A stretch of DNA of 64,000 nucleotides from Adiantum capillus-veneris (taxonomy: Eukaryota; Streptophyta; Polypodiopsida; Polypodiales; Pteridaceae). The position numbers and the translations under genes were made by a program. Shown here piece after piece: positions 32,534 through 46,110 of this stretch. Within the stretch, counting starts at the first letter, position 1. The number at the start of each line of letters is the position of its first letter. Under the pieces are notes generated by a model. The model was not told where the DNA came from and made no database searches. It was given only the letters and a program-made list of their open reading frames with translations. The DNA lies in the NCBI GenBank assembly GCA_014529385.2, contig CM043950.1:70056935-70120934 (forward strand), written 5' to 3'.

Positions 32534-33022
32534 TGGATGGAACACTCACTGATGACTTGGGAAGTTCTTTTACTTTCTACATGATAAGGTTTTAAAACAC
32601 CTTAGTTGGCGCCCAAGATGGCTCCACCTATCTTGATTCTTTTAGATAACGAGGAGTTTTTTTATTGAAACCCCCATCTCTCTCTGTTTCTCATAATTCA
32701 TGAGGGCCTTTACCATCGCTAACCTTTATGACCGCTGCTCCACAACACTGTAGTGTGTTTCAACCCTTCATTGCCTCGTCCACTTGTAGCCTACGAGATT
32801 ATTGTTTCCAGGAAACCCTCGGGGTTTATGTTTGTTCAATAGCCCCTCTAATACACACACTTTTCCTTAGCCATCCTGGCTTCAGCCACGCGCTCATGCT
32901 CGTGCACCTTGCTGGTGGCCTTGATCCTTCTTGACCCGGATAGTCTTCGACGAGCAAATCGATCGTTGGCATCGTGTTGGCCTTGGCTGCTTGTGGCATG
33001 GTATGCTCTCTCTCACAAACGC

Positions 33023-33064
<42 letters not shown>

Positions 33065-33830
33065 TCTCTCTCTCTCTCTCTCTCTCTCTCCTACAACTAG
33101 GGTCGTAATTCTCAGTTACAGGATATTAGACATACTCTCTCCCCCTTGTTTAGCTCACATTGGTGCTCTTCTCCCGCACAATTTCTTCGCACAGGATTTG
33201 CTTACCCTTGCCATCTTGCTTTATGTCACAAGATCTCGGCCTCTCTCATTGCTTACACGCTCCTACTAAGGTGTTTGGGTCTGCGCTGGACAATGGACAA
33301 ATCCTACATTTGTATGGTGGTTAAGCACCATCCTCTTGGCAAGCCAAACTCATCATACATACACATTCAGGTATCAATGCTTCCTCATGTCATAATACAT
33401 ATCAATTCTTAATCTGTTCCCTCATGGCTTGCGATACACATTCTCACACAGATGTATACATGCACTTTGTGACTTTGACAAAGGTAGGCAATTGGAGCAA
33501 TCACATGGGCTCAGTAAACAAATCAAGAATGCATATGGAAGCTGATGGAAGCACACACGGAACGTGATCTCATCACAACCTGATTTTGAAGAAAGCAGTC
33601 TACTATATTTGACTATGATTTTCAAAGCGAAATGTCCATCAAGTAGGCGCACATGTACCTACTTAGAATAGGCTGTGCTAGTTCTCATGTATTCGATGTT
33701 ATATGTTCATTTGGTGTTTATTTCCTAAACCTATATATGCATTTTTGAATATTAGAATGAATTGACTGGAAGAGCATGATCTACATTCATAACATCTGCA
33801 GGTATGTATACATTAGCATCTGGTTGGAAC
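32534..33830. other. Host DNA, mostly unrecognised
   Basis: The first 50 bp match host DNA near 21051-21100. A compound (AC)n(TC)n microsatellite lies at about 33020-33090. No gene is supported in the rest. Confidence 0.4.
33020..33090. repeat. (AC)n(TC)n compound microsatellite
   Basis: AC with an early CGCGCG interruption, passing into TCTC. Confidence 0.95.
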
Positions 33831-34990
33831 ACCTTAAACCTCCCGTGGAGGGTCTCGTGAGAGATGGCATAAACTGATTGGGAAGTCGTTTAAACCTTTT
33901 TTTTACACTGTGATCATTATGATACAATGTCTGGTGGCTCTGTATGAAGAATGATGAGTTGAAAAAAACATTGAAGTCTTCTGCTTTGTATGAAGAAAAG
34001 CATTGAAGATATAAAACTTTCACACATTATATTGCAGGATAGAAAAGATGTGTTGACCTAGCCGTGTCTAGAGAAAGACAACAATGTGGCTTTTTGTACA
34101 AACAGTTCATTTTGCAAAATAAAATGCATAAACTTTTAAACTTAAATGCACTAAGAAATCTATGGTTTAATGACTTTGCTTTCAAAAATTAAGAAGGAAT
34201 TTGGGTATAAGCCATGAATGGTGAGTCGTAAACCTCCCGTGGAGGGTCTCATTGTGAGATGGCACCAACTGAATTTGTTTGATTTACAAACAAAATGCTG
34301 TCCGATTTTGGCTAGGCAGGTAATGTTAACCGTACATATTGAGAACTTGGTCTCTTTGATTCAAGTCGGAGTGACATAGTGACTCCTACTTAGAAAAGTA
34401 TAGTGACTCCTACTAAAGTGACAATGATGGTTAAGTTGTATAGATGGTGGCAAAGATCAATTGTAGATAGAATCTTTGGTAAATTTGATACTACTTATGA
34501 ATTTTGTATTAAACCTAATCCTCTTGTTGAGTGCCTAAAGAGAGGTCGAGTTCATAGAATTTTGAGAAAGCTATTTCAAATTGCAGCAAACTGATGCCCT
34601 AAATGGGTTAGGTTTACATAAAAACCAATGTTTTGGAACACACTTAGTTTCTATTGAGATAATTGGTGGAAAGGGTATAGACATTGCATTCATATTCTGG
34701 CATGGGGATTGGCATTACATAAGGTGAAAAATCATTGATATTGATAAGTTCGTGAGGACTATTGATTCTCATGCATGATTGAACATATATGATATAACGG
34801 GATGTTCAAAAGGAATTACTTGCAAAGTATATTAGTCTCTAATATGTTTTGAGGATGCTACCATATTTTTTAGCTAGTAACATGTGATATACTGCCAGTT
34901 TTGATACATGAGATACATGTTAGTTCTTGAAGCCGTAAACCTCTGATGGAGGATCTCGTTGGGAGATGGCATAAACTGAGTTTTTTGAAA
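33831..34990. repeat. Host segment with three copies of a 45-bp double-hairpin motif
   Basis: Copies at about 33833-33876, 34228-34272 and 34933-34979 share TAAACCTCC...GGAGG, then TCTC...GAGATGGCA and ACTGA. Each can fold as two adjacent small hairpins. No ORF is supported. A 63-codon frame at 34403-34594 has no recognisable domain. Confidence 0.6.
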
Positions 34991-34993
34991 TAC

Positions 34994-35118
34994 TACTCGA
35001 ATTACAAAGGAGGTGTTGTCCAATTTCTTCCATGTGTTCTACATTGATAGTAGATAAGCCGAATTACAAAGGAGGTGTTGTCCAATTTTTGCCATGTGTT
35101 CTACATTGATAGATAAGC
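34994..35118. repeat. Tandem duplication, about 64-bp unit
   Basis: Two adjacent near-identical units starting 'cgaattacaaaggaggtg' and ending 'ctacattgatag...ataagcc'. Confidence 0.85.
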
Positions 35119-35824
35119 CAAAAATACATAGATATTTGCATCATATATGGTAATTGACACTAGTAGTTTTTTGAGAGAGCTCTGTGAGTATTGGGATACA
35201 CATGCATATATATTTAGATTTTATCTTACTTGAAATCTTAACTTAATAGTCAATCCTAAGGGTAAGCTGTAAACTAGGTCTACAGGTGTGACATGGATGA
35301 CAACTGGATCCAATGTTGACACCTACTAAACGCACAAACATAGCCAGTTCTAACTGAATGTTTTTGTATGGATGCAGGTAACAACTGGATCCTTCTCCAT
35401 GTAGATGTAGTGGAAGGTCATCCCAAAGGGTGGAGACACAGAGATATAACATTAAGATATCAATTTGTAATGATCAAAGATCAAATTTTTGATCTAAATG
35501 ACTGTATTATCCATCAGATATAGAATATTGTCTTGCTGTATATGAAATGTTAATTCAATTTTATGACATCTTGTTTTAAAATATTGTTATTTAATATATT
35601 ATTTAATATAATTATCTAAGTATGGTTCAATTATGAGGGGATTTTCATACATAAACACACACACGTGTATAGCTAGTTATGACGTGTTGCTATTTCCTTG
35701 GTAGTATTAGTTGGGGATTGTTGCCTTAGGGAACCTTTGGTGAATCACTGGCTTGAAATCCATTGGTGATTTTTGGAAAATGTATCATGAGGTGGTACCC
35801 TAGTGGTACCTAACTCACACACAC
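35119..35824. repeat. Host module A relative, copy 4
   Basis: Contains 'tgacatggatgacaactgga' (about 35288) and GATGCAG|GTAACAAC at 35371-35384, as in module A. 35700-35824 has 'ggactgttggcct'-type sequence that precedes the GGTACT block in other copies. Confidence 0.45.
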
Positions 35825-36058
35825 ACATATGGTAATGGTATTGGTACTAGTAATGTACTGATCCTAATGGTACTTGTGAGTTGGTACTAGAGCTGGTATT
35901 CATACTGACACTGGTGCTACTTGTGTACTGGTACTGGTACTATATTATATTGGACTAGTACTGGTGCTACTTGTGTATTGTTATTGGTACGCACTAGTAC
36001 TGCTGCTACTGTACTGGTACTGATGCTGCTTGTGTACTGGTATTGGTATAATTTACTA
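35825..36058. repeat. GGTACT minisatellite, block 4
   Basis: Degenerate GGTACT hexamers in the same context as block 1. Confidence 0.8.
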
Positions 36059-36429
36059 GGACTGTTGGCCTAGGGTACCTTTGGTAAATAACTGGCTTGA
36101 ATTCACTAGGGTATTTTTTAGGTGGTTCCTTTATGGTATCTAACCCTTAGTTAATAAATGAGTTATGGGTGGGCTACCCAGCTCTTTAAATGCTGTCTTC
36201 TTTCTGTGTGTGTACACGACGACACTGCTGCACCATTCCCCTCTTGAAGCTGGGCCCGCAATACGGCTATGAAGGAAGGTGGCTACTTGCTCGCTCCAAA
36301 CCCTATAAAAATGTGAGCTTTACATGCTCATTTAGCATTGGTGTTGTGTGTGAGTACTTGTGAGTAGTTGTCTATACATTAGGACTATGAGAGTTTTCCT
36401 GCAAAGGGATAATGTTAAATGTCGGAGCT
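36059..36429 (+). other. Host TATA/hairpin unit, copy 3
   Basis: Collinear with 10766-11233, but the GT array is almost gone. CCCTATAAAAA and the GTGAGC/GCTCAT stem (36313-36331) are kept. Confidence 0.45.
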
Positions 36430-36650
36430 ATGGCAAAGGGCATGGATAAGCATGCTATTGTGGAGGTTGTTGCTCTGACATTCTCAGGTGACTTTTGGCA
36501 TTGAAATGGACTGTTGTTCGAACTATTTGATGGTTGTGAGTATTCATCATGCATATGCTGATAGAGGCACCTGAATAGCTTCTTCTGTTGAACTTTATCT
36601 CATGAAAGCTTGTAAAGCACAACTTGAAGGGGCTTCATATGGTTTTCTCC
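36430..36650 (+). pseudogene. 'MAKGMDKH' exon-like unit, copy 3
   Basis: Starts MAKGMDKHAIVE, then is frameshifted near 36465. Downstream codons (IEMDCC ... HHAYADRGT, TGA, IASS) still follow the other copies, including the TGA. Confidence 0.35.
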
Positions 36651-36796
36651 CCTTATAAATGATTTCATCTCTAAGTATATGATTAGATTGACTTTTCTTA
36701 TTATTTATCTTTGAAATCAATCTAGTTGGGTGACATCTATAACATGTGGGATACCCATATATCACGTGCATAGAGTACCAATACTAACTAAATGTT

Positions 36797-37840
<1,044 letters not shown>

Positions 37841-38040
37841 TGCTAACCCTCACGGCTCATGGACACCCTATCACCTACGACGGACATTGTATTATTTACT
37901 TGGTAGAGTCAGGTACCGGGCTTGTCGGTCCAATAGGAAAAGGGTAAGAGTGATCGCCGATGAGAGGCGCACTCTAACTGGAACATTCAAGGGATTAGTT
38001 GGCTAAGCATGGGTGCCCAAGTGTGAATGGGGCGAGCTCA

Positions 38041-38048
38041 TATAAAAG
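38041..38048 (+). promoter_or_regulatory. TATA box of E6 5' LTR
   Basis: TATAAAAG in 'gagctcatataaaagtc', repeated at 51034-51041 in the 3' LTR. Confidence 0.55.
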
Positions 38049-38138
38049 TCAACTAAACCTAAAATTCACTCATTCTCTCATTTGTGCAATTGAAGAGTGC
38101 TCTTGCTCCATCTCCATCTTCTTCTTCTTCATCTCCTT

Positions 38139-38295
<157 letters not shown>

Positions 38296-38534
38296 CGATC
38301 GAGCATTGCGGCGGCACGACGGCGGCAAGGCGGTTGAGCGTGCGTAGCGGCGTCTCCCTCTTCTTCGCGGCGAGGAATCCTCCACGAAGCAAGCGTAGAG
38401 CAGTGAGTGACACACCATCGTCATCTTTGAGCTTACTAGTTTAGGCTTGTTGTGTGCTTGGAGCCATTTGTGGCTTGCACGCGGTGTATCGGCAAGTTAC
38501 TTGCATTGACACGTGCGACATACGCACACATTTT

Positions 38535-38552
38535 TGGCACCGTTGCCGAGCA
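38535..38552 (+). other. E6 primer binding site
   Basis: TGGCACCGTTGCCGAGCA lies four bases after the LTR. It resembles the TGGCGCCGTTGCCGG primer site known from Athila/Tat-group elements. Confidence 0.8.
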
Positions 38553-39338
38553 ATGCCATACACTAAGCTTGAATGGCACTCTGTGCTTCTTTTGTGGTAC
38601 AACTTCAATTGTAGGAAAGGTAAGGAAGGAGGGTGTGTGTGTTGAGAAGAAGGTTTTTGTGTTATACTGTGTATTTTTTTTTGTTAATGGAGTTTTCAAA
38701 GGTACCGTGTTTATTCTCTGTGTATTAAGGTTGTTAGTTTTTTTTGTTGATGGAGTTTTCAAAGGTACTGTGTTTATTCTCTGTGTATTAAGGTTGTCAG
38801 TTTTCTGTGTACAGTAAGTAGGAAGTAGATCTGTGAGAGCTAATAGAGTGTGTTAGTGTGTAATAGTAGGTGTATTAGTTAGAAGTAGGTAGATAGAGTA
38901 TGTGTGTGCTCTCGCGCAGGCCGCGACGACATTATCCTTTAATTTTTTTTTTAAAAAAATATATATATAATTAATTTTTTTTAAAAAATTTAAAGGTAGG
39001 ACCGGGATTGGGAATATCTCCCAAACCCAAGCCCAAGCTCATGCTCAGGCTTAGGCCTCAGTCGCCTTTTAAAATTACAAATTTTAGCTTCACATGTAGC
39101 TAAAAATCAACTTTTTGAGGACCAACGGAACTTCAGATGCCCGAAAATTGTGCTGTAAAGCACACATCGACCCTCTAAGTGATACGCTTGTTTCGAGCTA
39201 TCACACACTTTAATCAAAAAAATCAAACATTAAAAAATATTAAAAACGTAAAAAACACGAGTGAAAACGGACGCTTAAAAAAGGTAAGCAGTTAACCTTC
39301 GAGGTTATTCGACGACGCTTGTAGGGTGCCAAAGGTAC
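38553..39338 (+). other. E6 leader
   Basis: Non-coding. It contains a 63-bp tandem duplication (about 38676-38800, 'ggagttttcaaaggta' at 38689 and 38752) and an A/T homopolymer-rich patch at about 38937-38996. No ORF is supported. Confidence 0.5.
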
Positions 39339-40851
39339 ATGCATCTGCGCTCTGGTCGTGTGCTAGAGACGGAGCAACTAGAGAGAATTTCGACTTACGC
39401 GAGTTCTCAATATCTACCTACTTTAGGTTCCGGGCCCTCGACGGGGACCCAAGGTAGTACAAACCAAGACCCGAACATAGTGGCTAGTGACTCTTCCTCT
39501 GACTACGACGTCATGGAGGGTTTCCCAATGCCTAATCCCGATAGCTCAAGCGAAGACATGCATGCCATGGGCCCGCGGTCTGAGCAGAGCGTGCTTAGCC
39601 GCCTAAAGAAAACCTTTAGTAGAGTCACTCGCTCCGAACATGGAGCTAATGATGTAAATGAGGGGGGTGGGGAAGTAATTCTCCATTCGTGACCAACGTA
39701 GACCCTATACCGTTAGAGAATGTGCACGTGACTACTTCATTCACTGCACCTCCTGACTCTTCAGAGTTTTTTTCCTCCGAGGTCATATTACCCGATGGTA
39801 GAAGCCTTGCCGAAGTGCAAGAGGTTGAGCGGTATATCCTTGCAGCAAGGGAAAAGGAAGTCGAGAGCTTATGTAAGGCGGAGCAACGAAGAGTGTTAAA
39901 AGCAAAAGCCCCTATGTCCATATCCTTGCTAAGAGAGCAATCGAGTGCTCTTGACTTAGCAACCGCTAAGGGCCAACCCCTAGAAAGCAACATTGCATCT
40001 AGCTCAAAGGACACCCTAGCACCTCAATCCTAGATGGAGTGTTTCTAAATGAGAACTAGGAGTACGAACTACAAACGGAAACTCTGACCGACCTATACAC
40101 AAGTCACACCTATCACGTGGGTTGGTTAGATGTCCTACAATCCACAATGGGCGCTACTAGTGTGGAGGATCAACAACAAAGAGTTTGTGAGGTCATCCAT
40201 AGGGTCATTGAGATAGAGAGACAAAACAAGGGGATCAACATGCCTTCAACGGGTCTCATGAGATTCTTGGATACAGGAAAGGCTAAACAACCGAGCTTAT
40301 CGCAAATGGAGACTCCCTCGGTAAGTCCGATGGATCCTCCATATGTTGTTTCGCCAGGGGTCTCAGTGCAATCTGAGCCCACAAGTGATAGGTTCACCTT
40401 TCCAAGTCTATCTCATCTTTCCCTTGATGACACCACGGCTACCATGCCTACCCCAATGATGGGCATGCCGAGAAACACGCCATGGACCTCATTTGTTAGT
40501 AAAGCACCGCTACATGGTAGCTCAATGCCTGCAACAGTGCCTACAAGTGTGTACCAATCGTATACACCCATGGGTCCTCGTACTCATGTAGTCCCTACCC
40601 CTCCCATTGTTTCAACTACCTATGCTCCAGAACCACAACATTCAAGTTCTTATTTCCATGGGACTATACCGGCTAGCATTAGCATGTCACATCCGACGTA
40701 TGCTATGCCTAGGGCCACACATATGAACTTTGGACCACCACATGGCACAACATCGTACCCAACGTGGAACCCAAGGGCTTCCTATGCGCCAACCCTGATG
40801 CCAATACCTACTCCACATGTAGTCTCTGAGCACCTCCACCCACTTAGGTGA
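39339..40851 (+). pseudogene. E6 Gag N-terminal region
   Basis: Three overlapping frames (39339-39692, 39689-40033, 40117-40851) read as one protein broken by frameshifts: MHLRSGRVLETEQ..., an acidic Ser-rich part, a Lys/Glu helix (EVERYILAAREKEVESL) and a long Pro/Met/Thr-rich segment before the Gag core. No further domain is recognised. Confidence 0.55.
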
Positions 40852-40852
40852 C

Positions 40853-42556
40853 TTGGAAACATTTGCTAAAGCTATCGGTCGATCTATTGCTAAGAATATG
40901 CGTAACGCGCCTGGTAGAGAGCCTAGAAGTAAGACAGTACAAATAGCCAAGCTCACACAAAAATTTAGTGGAGACGGGGATGTGAGAAAGCATATCGAAG
41001 TGTTTGAACAAATATGCGATTCTCTAGGAGAACACAATGACCTACATAAGAGCAATGTTTTAAGCCTAACCTTAAGTGGAAAGGCTGGGGATTGGTATAG
41101 AACCCTAAGGGTGGAAGAAAAAACTATTTACCCTACTCTTAGGAGACTGTTCTTAAAAGAATACATACGAGAGGGAGTACTTTGGGGTGTAGCCTCTCAG
41201 CTTGAGAAAGCCCAACGAGAGGAAGGAGAGTCGGTGAGAGACTTCATTAGTCGCTTGAAGCATTTGAATTCTTGATGTAATCCAAATGAGCGCTTCAACA
41301 ATAACCAATTGCTTGATAGATTCATTAGGGGATTACGACATGAGGATATCTGCAATGGCTCAGACATTAGAGGTATCACCACTTGGGAAGCAGTCACCAC
41401 CAATGCAATCCAATTGGAGGATAATTTAATGATTCAAAGAGAAAGAGTGTCTGTTGATTCTAAATCTATTAGCTCACAAGCATCGGGGCATCAACCAATG
41501 ACACTAAAGCCTATTGCTAAGGAGCCAAAGATATCTGAGATGACTTTAGCAGATCTCACCAAGGCTATTCAAGAGAGTCTTAGAGACAATCGTGCTCCGC
41601 AGAACATTCATATGTATCCAAGAAGGGAGCAACAATGGTGCTCAATCTGCTATGGACCGCATAGTACCAGTGAATGTCCTACTTTTAGAGTAAAATTCAA
41701 TGGGAATTGCAATGCATGTGGAAGGTATGGTCATCAAGCTAAGGATTGCATAGTATTTAAGCGTGCGATGGCCAATAGATCAACCTTACCATGGACAGAC
41801 ACACCTCGAGTGCATGCATTGATGCCGGCCCCACCTCTTGAACAAACATCACAACACATGGTCCCTAGGGCCCAAAATGTTGTTCAAACAACACCTTTAC
41901 CACCTCCAGTGCTAGGACCACAACCACCACATCCGAGAATCACTTCTATGAATCAAGTGGGTTGTGAGTCATCTATTTCTTGTTTGGAAGGCTGTGAGGA
42001 AGATATAGATCCTAATATTGCCTATGGGATTGATGTGCTTGAAGAAAGTCCACAATACTACATGGAGGACTATTGGGGACAAGTCAAACCTGTATATCAA
42101 GTATCCGCTCTTGCGGCAAGAGGCCAAAATATCAATTACATTGCTAAGAGACCACCTCTTCAATGCTATGAGTGTGGAGGTTCACATCGTGTAGCCGAGT
42201 GTCCTATTAGGCTACAAAAGAATGCCACACTAATGCAGACCAATCAAGCGAGCACGTCTACAATGCCGATACTCATGTGTAATTGATGTGGCATAGATCA
42301 TTTGATTGCCCAATGTCCAAATAATCCAAATGCACCGAAGATCACGCCATTAAAGTTGATTGAAGTTACCGAGGAGCCATCACAAAGTACACCTGTGGTA
42401 CCAGTAAACGTACTCACACGATCGATGCTCAAAAAACAAAATTTTATTCTTGAGGAAAGAGACACGGCATCAATTGCCCAATCTCAAAAAAAGAAGAAAA
42501 CACGAAGGAAGAGATCGCAAAAAGCAGCGAAGACCCCAGTTCAAAGACCAACATAG
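40853..42556 (+). pseudogene. gag: E6 Gag core and zinc knuckles
   Basis: Retrotrans_gag core (FSGDGDVRKHIEVFEQICDS, 'SLTLSGKAGDWYRTL', 'VRDFISRLKHLNS') followed by several Cys/His knuckles: CSICYGPHSTSEC, CNACGRYGHQAKDC, CYECGGSHRVAEC and CNxCGIDHLIAQC. Four knuckle-like units is unusual for a Gag. Two in-frame TGA codons (41273-41275 and 42284-42286) interrupt it. It continues in frame to 42556. Confidence 0.8.
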
Positions 42557-43324
42557 GGACTGGTGACGACCCCGTGTATATGAATGACGCTGAAGAGGAT
42601 TCTGATTCAGGAGAAACCATGGAGACCAAAACAACCACTAAGATAGAAACCAACAAGGAAGATCTTTATGAGCCACAATGGCAAGGATCCAAGAAGAAGA
42701 TAGGAACTTATCCAAACCCTGCAGAGGAGATTGAGCGAGTCAAGCAATTAAGGAGTTTGGTAGAAGATACCCAAAGGGATCTAGAACCAGCACCTAGGCA
42801 GATCTAGATTACAGACACCGTGCTCCCTACGCAACATCAACCTCACCAAGTCCATAGACCCTTAGCCATACCTAGTGTCATCCAAGAAGAAAGTGAAAGT
42901 CATGGGAAAGTGGGCGTACTCACTTCTTGATGGAAAGAATGTTTACAGAGGGACAACTTGATCCTATCGAAGAAATGGGGATCCCATCTTCCCCACGTCA
43001 AGCTGAAGCCCAAAAGGTGCCGTTAAACATTGCCAAATTGATGGATTTCATGTCTTCAGAAGTTAGAACCACCATCATGTCCAACTATATAAAGACCTTG
43101 AGCTAGTCTCAGCTCCTCGAGCCTTCCTCAATGAAGAACTAAAGTTTGGGCTACCACAATTTGCACAGATGGATGGAGCTGGGGAGATACCAATAGACGA
43201 GGAACACTTAGATCCACAACCCAACCTAGATGAGAACCTTGTTATAGAAATACCTGTTAACAAGTTGGAACAATACTTTGAGGGTGATGAATCCAATGCG
43301 ACCATACCAATCACTACTAAGGGA
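42557..43324 (+). pseudogene. E6 linker between Gag and PR1
   Basis: Acidic and low-complexity in part (42574-42807), then IAKLMDFMSSEVRTTIMS-like sequence shared with E3 (30787-31090). Broken by frameshifts. Confidence 0.5.
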
Positions 43325-44515
43325 TGAACTATAAAGGGAATCCTTGATGGTGGCGCTGGTGTTAGCATTGTGACTAAAAATTGCTGGGAAACTATGGGAA
43401 GACCTCACCTTACGGCCACAACCATAGTAGTGAAGATGGCCAATGGGTCTATTGTTAAACCTATTGGCATGCTAGAAGATCTCAAGATTAAGGTCTTTGG
43501 ACATGAAATAAAGATTACCTTCATTGTTATGGATTTCTCCAAACACACTATGGCATCGGAGATGATCTTAGGACGTCCTTTCATGAGGGAAGCAAAAATG
43601 GTGCATGACTGGTCTAAAAACCATGTCTACCTGCAGTTCCAAGATTTTGTCATTAGAGTGGATCTTGTGATGGGTCGAGCACATCCTCTAGGAAACAGGT
43701 TTATAATTGATCATAGATCTGACACCACAGTTCACTCGGTCCCATTGCAGTATCATTACACGTGTAAAGCGGACACTGATGTTGGGGAAGATTCTCCTTA
43801 TATGGATGTACTACCTGGGATGACTGAGTCGGACAATGTGGATTGGGTCCACCTAGCAGCAACCATAGACACTTGGGGAAATAGGGGGACAACCTGGGTA
43901 ACACCTGAGGGGGATGAAGTACCACCACTTGTACCCTTAAATATGCTAGAAGCAATGCATATAGCTTCTGATGATCTACAAGATGAAAGTTTGACTGGCA
44001 TTGGAACCAGTAGCGTCTCACAAGAATATAGCCCACACGATTTGGGGTCAGAATCATCAGTTGAAATTGACTCTGAGGACAAAGAATTTGAGTTAAATCT
44101 TAGTGCAAATGTGGGGGCAAACCATTCAGGGCCCTGTGGTAACCTGAATGACAATCTATCCAAGGGAGTAGAAGACACAAGTAGCGATTCATCTAGTGAC
44201 TCTTCACTAGAGATCTGTTGTAATCGAAAATTAAACAAGAAGAGTAAGAGATATAAGAGGCGACGATATCGAGCAAATGTGCGTGCTAGAATAAATGAAA
44301 AGAAATCTACCGCAGAATGGCTTTATTATATAGGGGCATGTGATGCTCATCGGAAGTTGGTAGGTAACCGGGGTGAATACCTTCAAAGCGTTATCTGGTG
44401 TAGTCCACAACCCATTGACATCGCAGAACTAGAGGCTACAGAGAAGCCAAAGTTGAGCCGTACTGTAAGGAGACGACAAAATCGAGAGTTAGCTCAACAA
44501 TAAAAGGAATCGGAA
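43325..44515 (+). pseudogene. E6 first protease (PR1) and downstream spacer
   Basis: TGA at 43325-43327, then KGILDGGAGVSIVT with catalytic-position Asp at 43346-43348, MGRPHLTATTIVVKM and 'MILGRPFMREAKMVHDW'. DGG replaces the common DTG/DSG. A long acidic spacer follows (YMDVLPGMTESDNVDWVHLA, then Ser/Asp-rich), then a basic stretch. It ends at TAA 44501-44503 where E7 has CAA. Retropepsins cut the polyprotein as dimers. Confidence 0.8.
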
Positions 44516-46110
44516 GTGAAATCACAGTCCACAGAACAACAGGACTCCACAGACTTACACCCTGTACCTGAACATCTCAAATCCTATACCACAGAGGAAC
44601 GTAAGGTTGTGTATACAAAGGCTCAAAGAAAACCTGTCGATGGGAGCAATGGAGTCTATGACGGTCCAACGATAGTTAAGGAAATAGAGTTAGCAGACCC
44701 AGGAGAAGACTCTAAACCTATTTTCATTGCCCAAGATCTGGGACAGAGACTGAGGAGTGTGTACTTAAAGAACTTCTCAAGGAATTCAGGGATATATTTT
44801 CTTGGACATATCATGATATGAAAGGTGTTCCACCTTCCGTGGTGCAACACACAATCCCCATGAATAGCATGGCTAAACCAGTTCAGCAATGACCCTACCC
44901 AATGAATCCTAAATATGCAAAAATCGTTCAAGAAGAGATTGAAAAGCTTATGGAATGCGGATTCATATACCCTATTGAGAACTCAGAATGGGTGTCTCCA
45001 ATAGTGATTGTGCCAAAAAAGAATGGGAAACTCAGAGTGTGCGTGGATCTCAAGAAGGTCAATGCCACCACTAGGAGGGACCATTACCCCTTGCCATATT
45101 CAGAACATGTGCTTGAAAGAGTTGCAGGGAAGGAAGCTTATAACTTTTTAGATGGGTACTCTGGCTACAATCAAATCACAATTGCGCTAGAGGACCAAGC
45201 TAAAATAGCCTTTATAACCGAATTTGGAGTGTTCGCATTTCGTGTTATGGCTTTTGGCTTAACCAATGCCCCGGCTACCTTTCAAAGATTAATAAACACC
45301 GCTTTTAGAGAATATTTGAGGGAGTTTTGTGAAGCTTTCTTAGATGACCTTTGTGTTTATTCCTCTTGGAAAGAACGTCTATCATGCTTACGAAAAGTCT
45401 TTGAGAAGTGTAGATTGTATCGCATCTCCTTAAACCCTTTCAAATGCCAATTTTGGGTTAAACATGGAGTCATTTTAGGGCATATAGTGTCAAAAAATGG
45501 GATTTCTATAGATGAGGGAAAAATTAAAGCCATTGTTGAATCGCTACCACCTACAAACTATAAAGGAGTTCAAAGGTTCATGGGCCATGTTGGTTATTAC
45601 CGACGGTTTATTTTAAACTTTGTCAAGATAGCTCGTCCTTTGTACAAGCTTCTTATTGAGTTCCAATGGACTGCGGAGTGTGACCATGCTTATGAGTCAT
45701 TGAAAAAGACCTTGACTAGTGCTCCTATTCTACGAGTGCCCGATTGGAATGTAATTTTTCATGTGAATATTGATGCATCGAACTTTGCTATTGGTTGTGT
45801 TCTAGCTCAACCAGGAGAACATAAACTGGACTACCCCATTAGCTTTGCAAGTCATCAATTGAATGATGCTGAGAAGGTTTAGGTATGATTTATGCAAGGA
45901 AGAAATTTTGCTACTACCTTCTGGCCAACAAGTTTGTGTTCTATGTTGATCATCAAGCCTTGTTGTATCTAGTAAATAAACCTTGTTCCACGGGAAGAAT
46001 TACACGAGGGTTGTTAATTCTCCTTGAGTTTGATTTTACCGTTGTGGTGAGACCTGGTAAAAGACATGTCATGGCGGATCATTTGTCTCGCATACCCAAT
46101 GGTGAAGCCC
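44516..46110 (+). pseudogene. pol: E6 reverse transcriptase and RNase H
   Basis: RT motifs are complete: CGFIYPIENSEWVSPIVIV, 'RVCVDLKKVNATTRRDHYPL', 'FLDGYSGYNQI', 'FGLTNAPATFQRLIN' and catalytic FLDD near 45337-45348. The gypsy RNase H follows (NIDASNFAIGCVLAQ, 'FYVDHQALLYLV', 'VMADHLSRIPNG'). A TGA at 44890-44892 stands where E7 has an Arg codon. A deletion near 45873 relative to E7 removes about ten residues and shifts the frame. Unlike E1, I see no additional archaeal-type RNase H here. Confidence 0.88.

Noticed and set aside
34403-34594. 63-codon basic ORF
   Set aside because: Short, no homologous copy in the window, no domain.
44902-45882. A host reverse-transcriptase-like or viral gene separate from E6
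   Set aside because: It is bordered by PR1 and integrase of the same element, inside matching LTRs with a target duplication.
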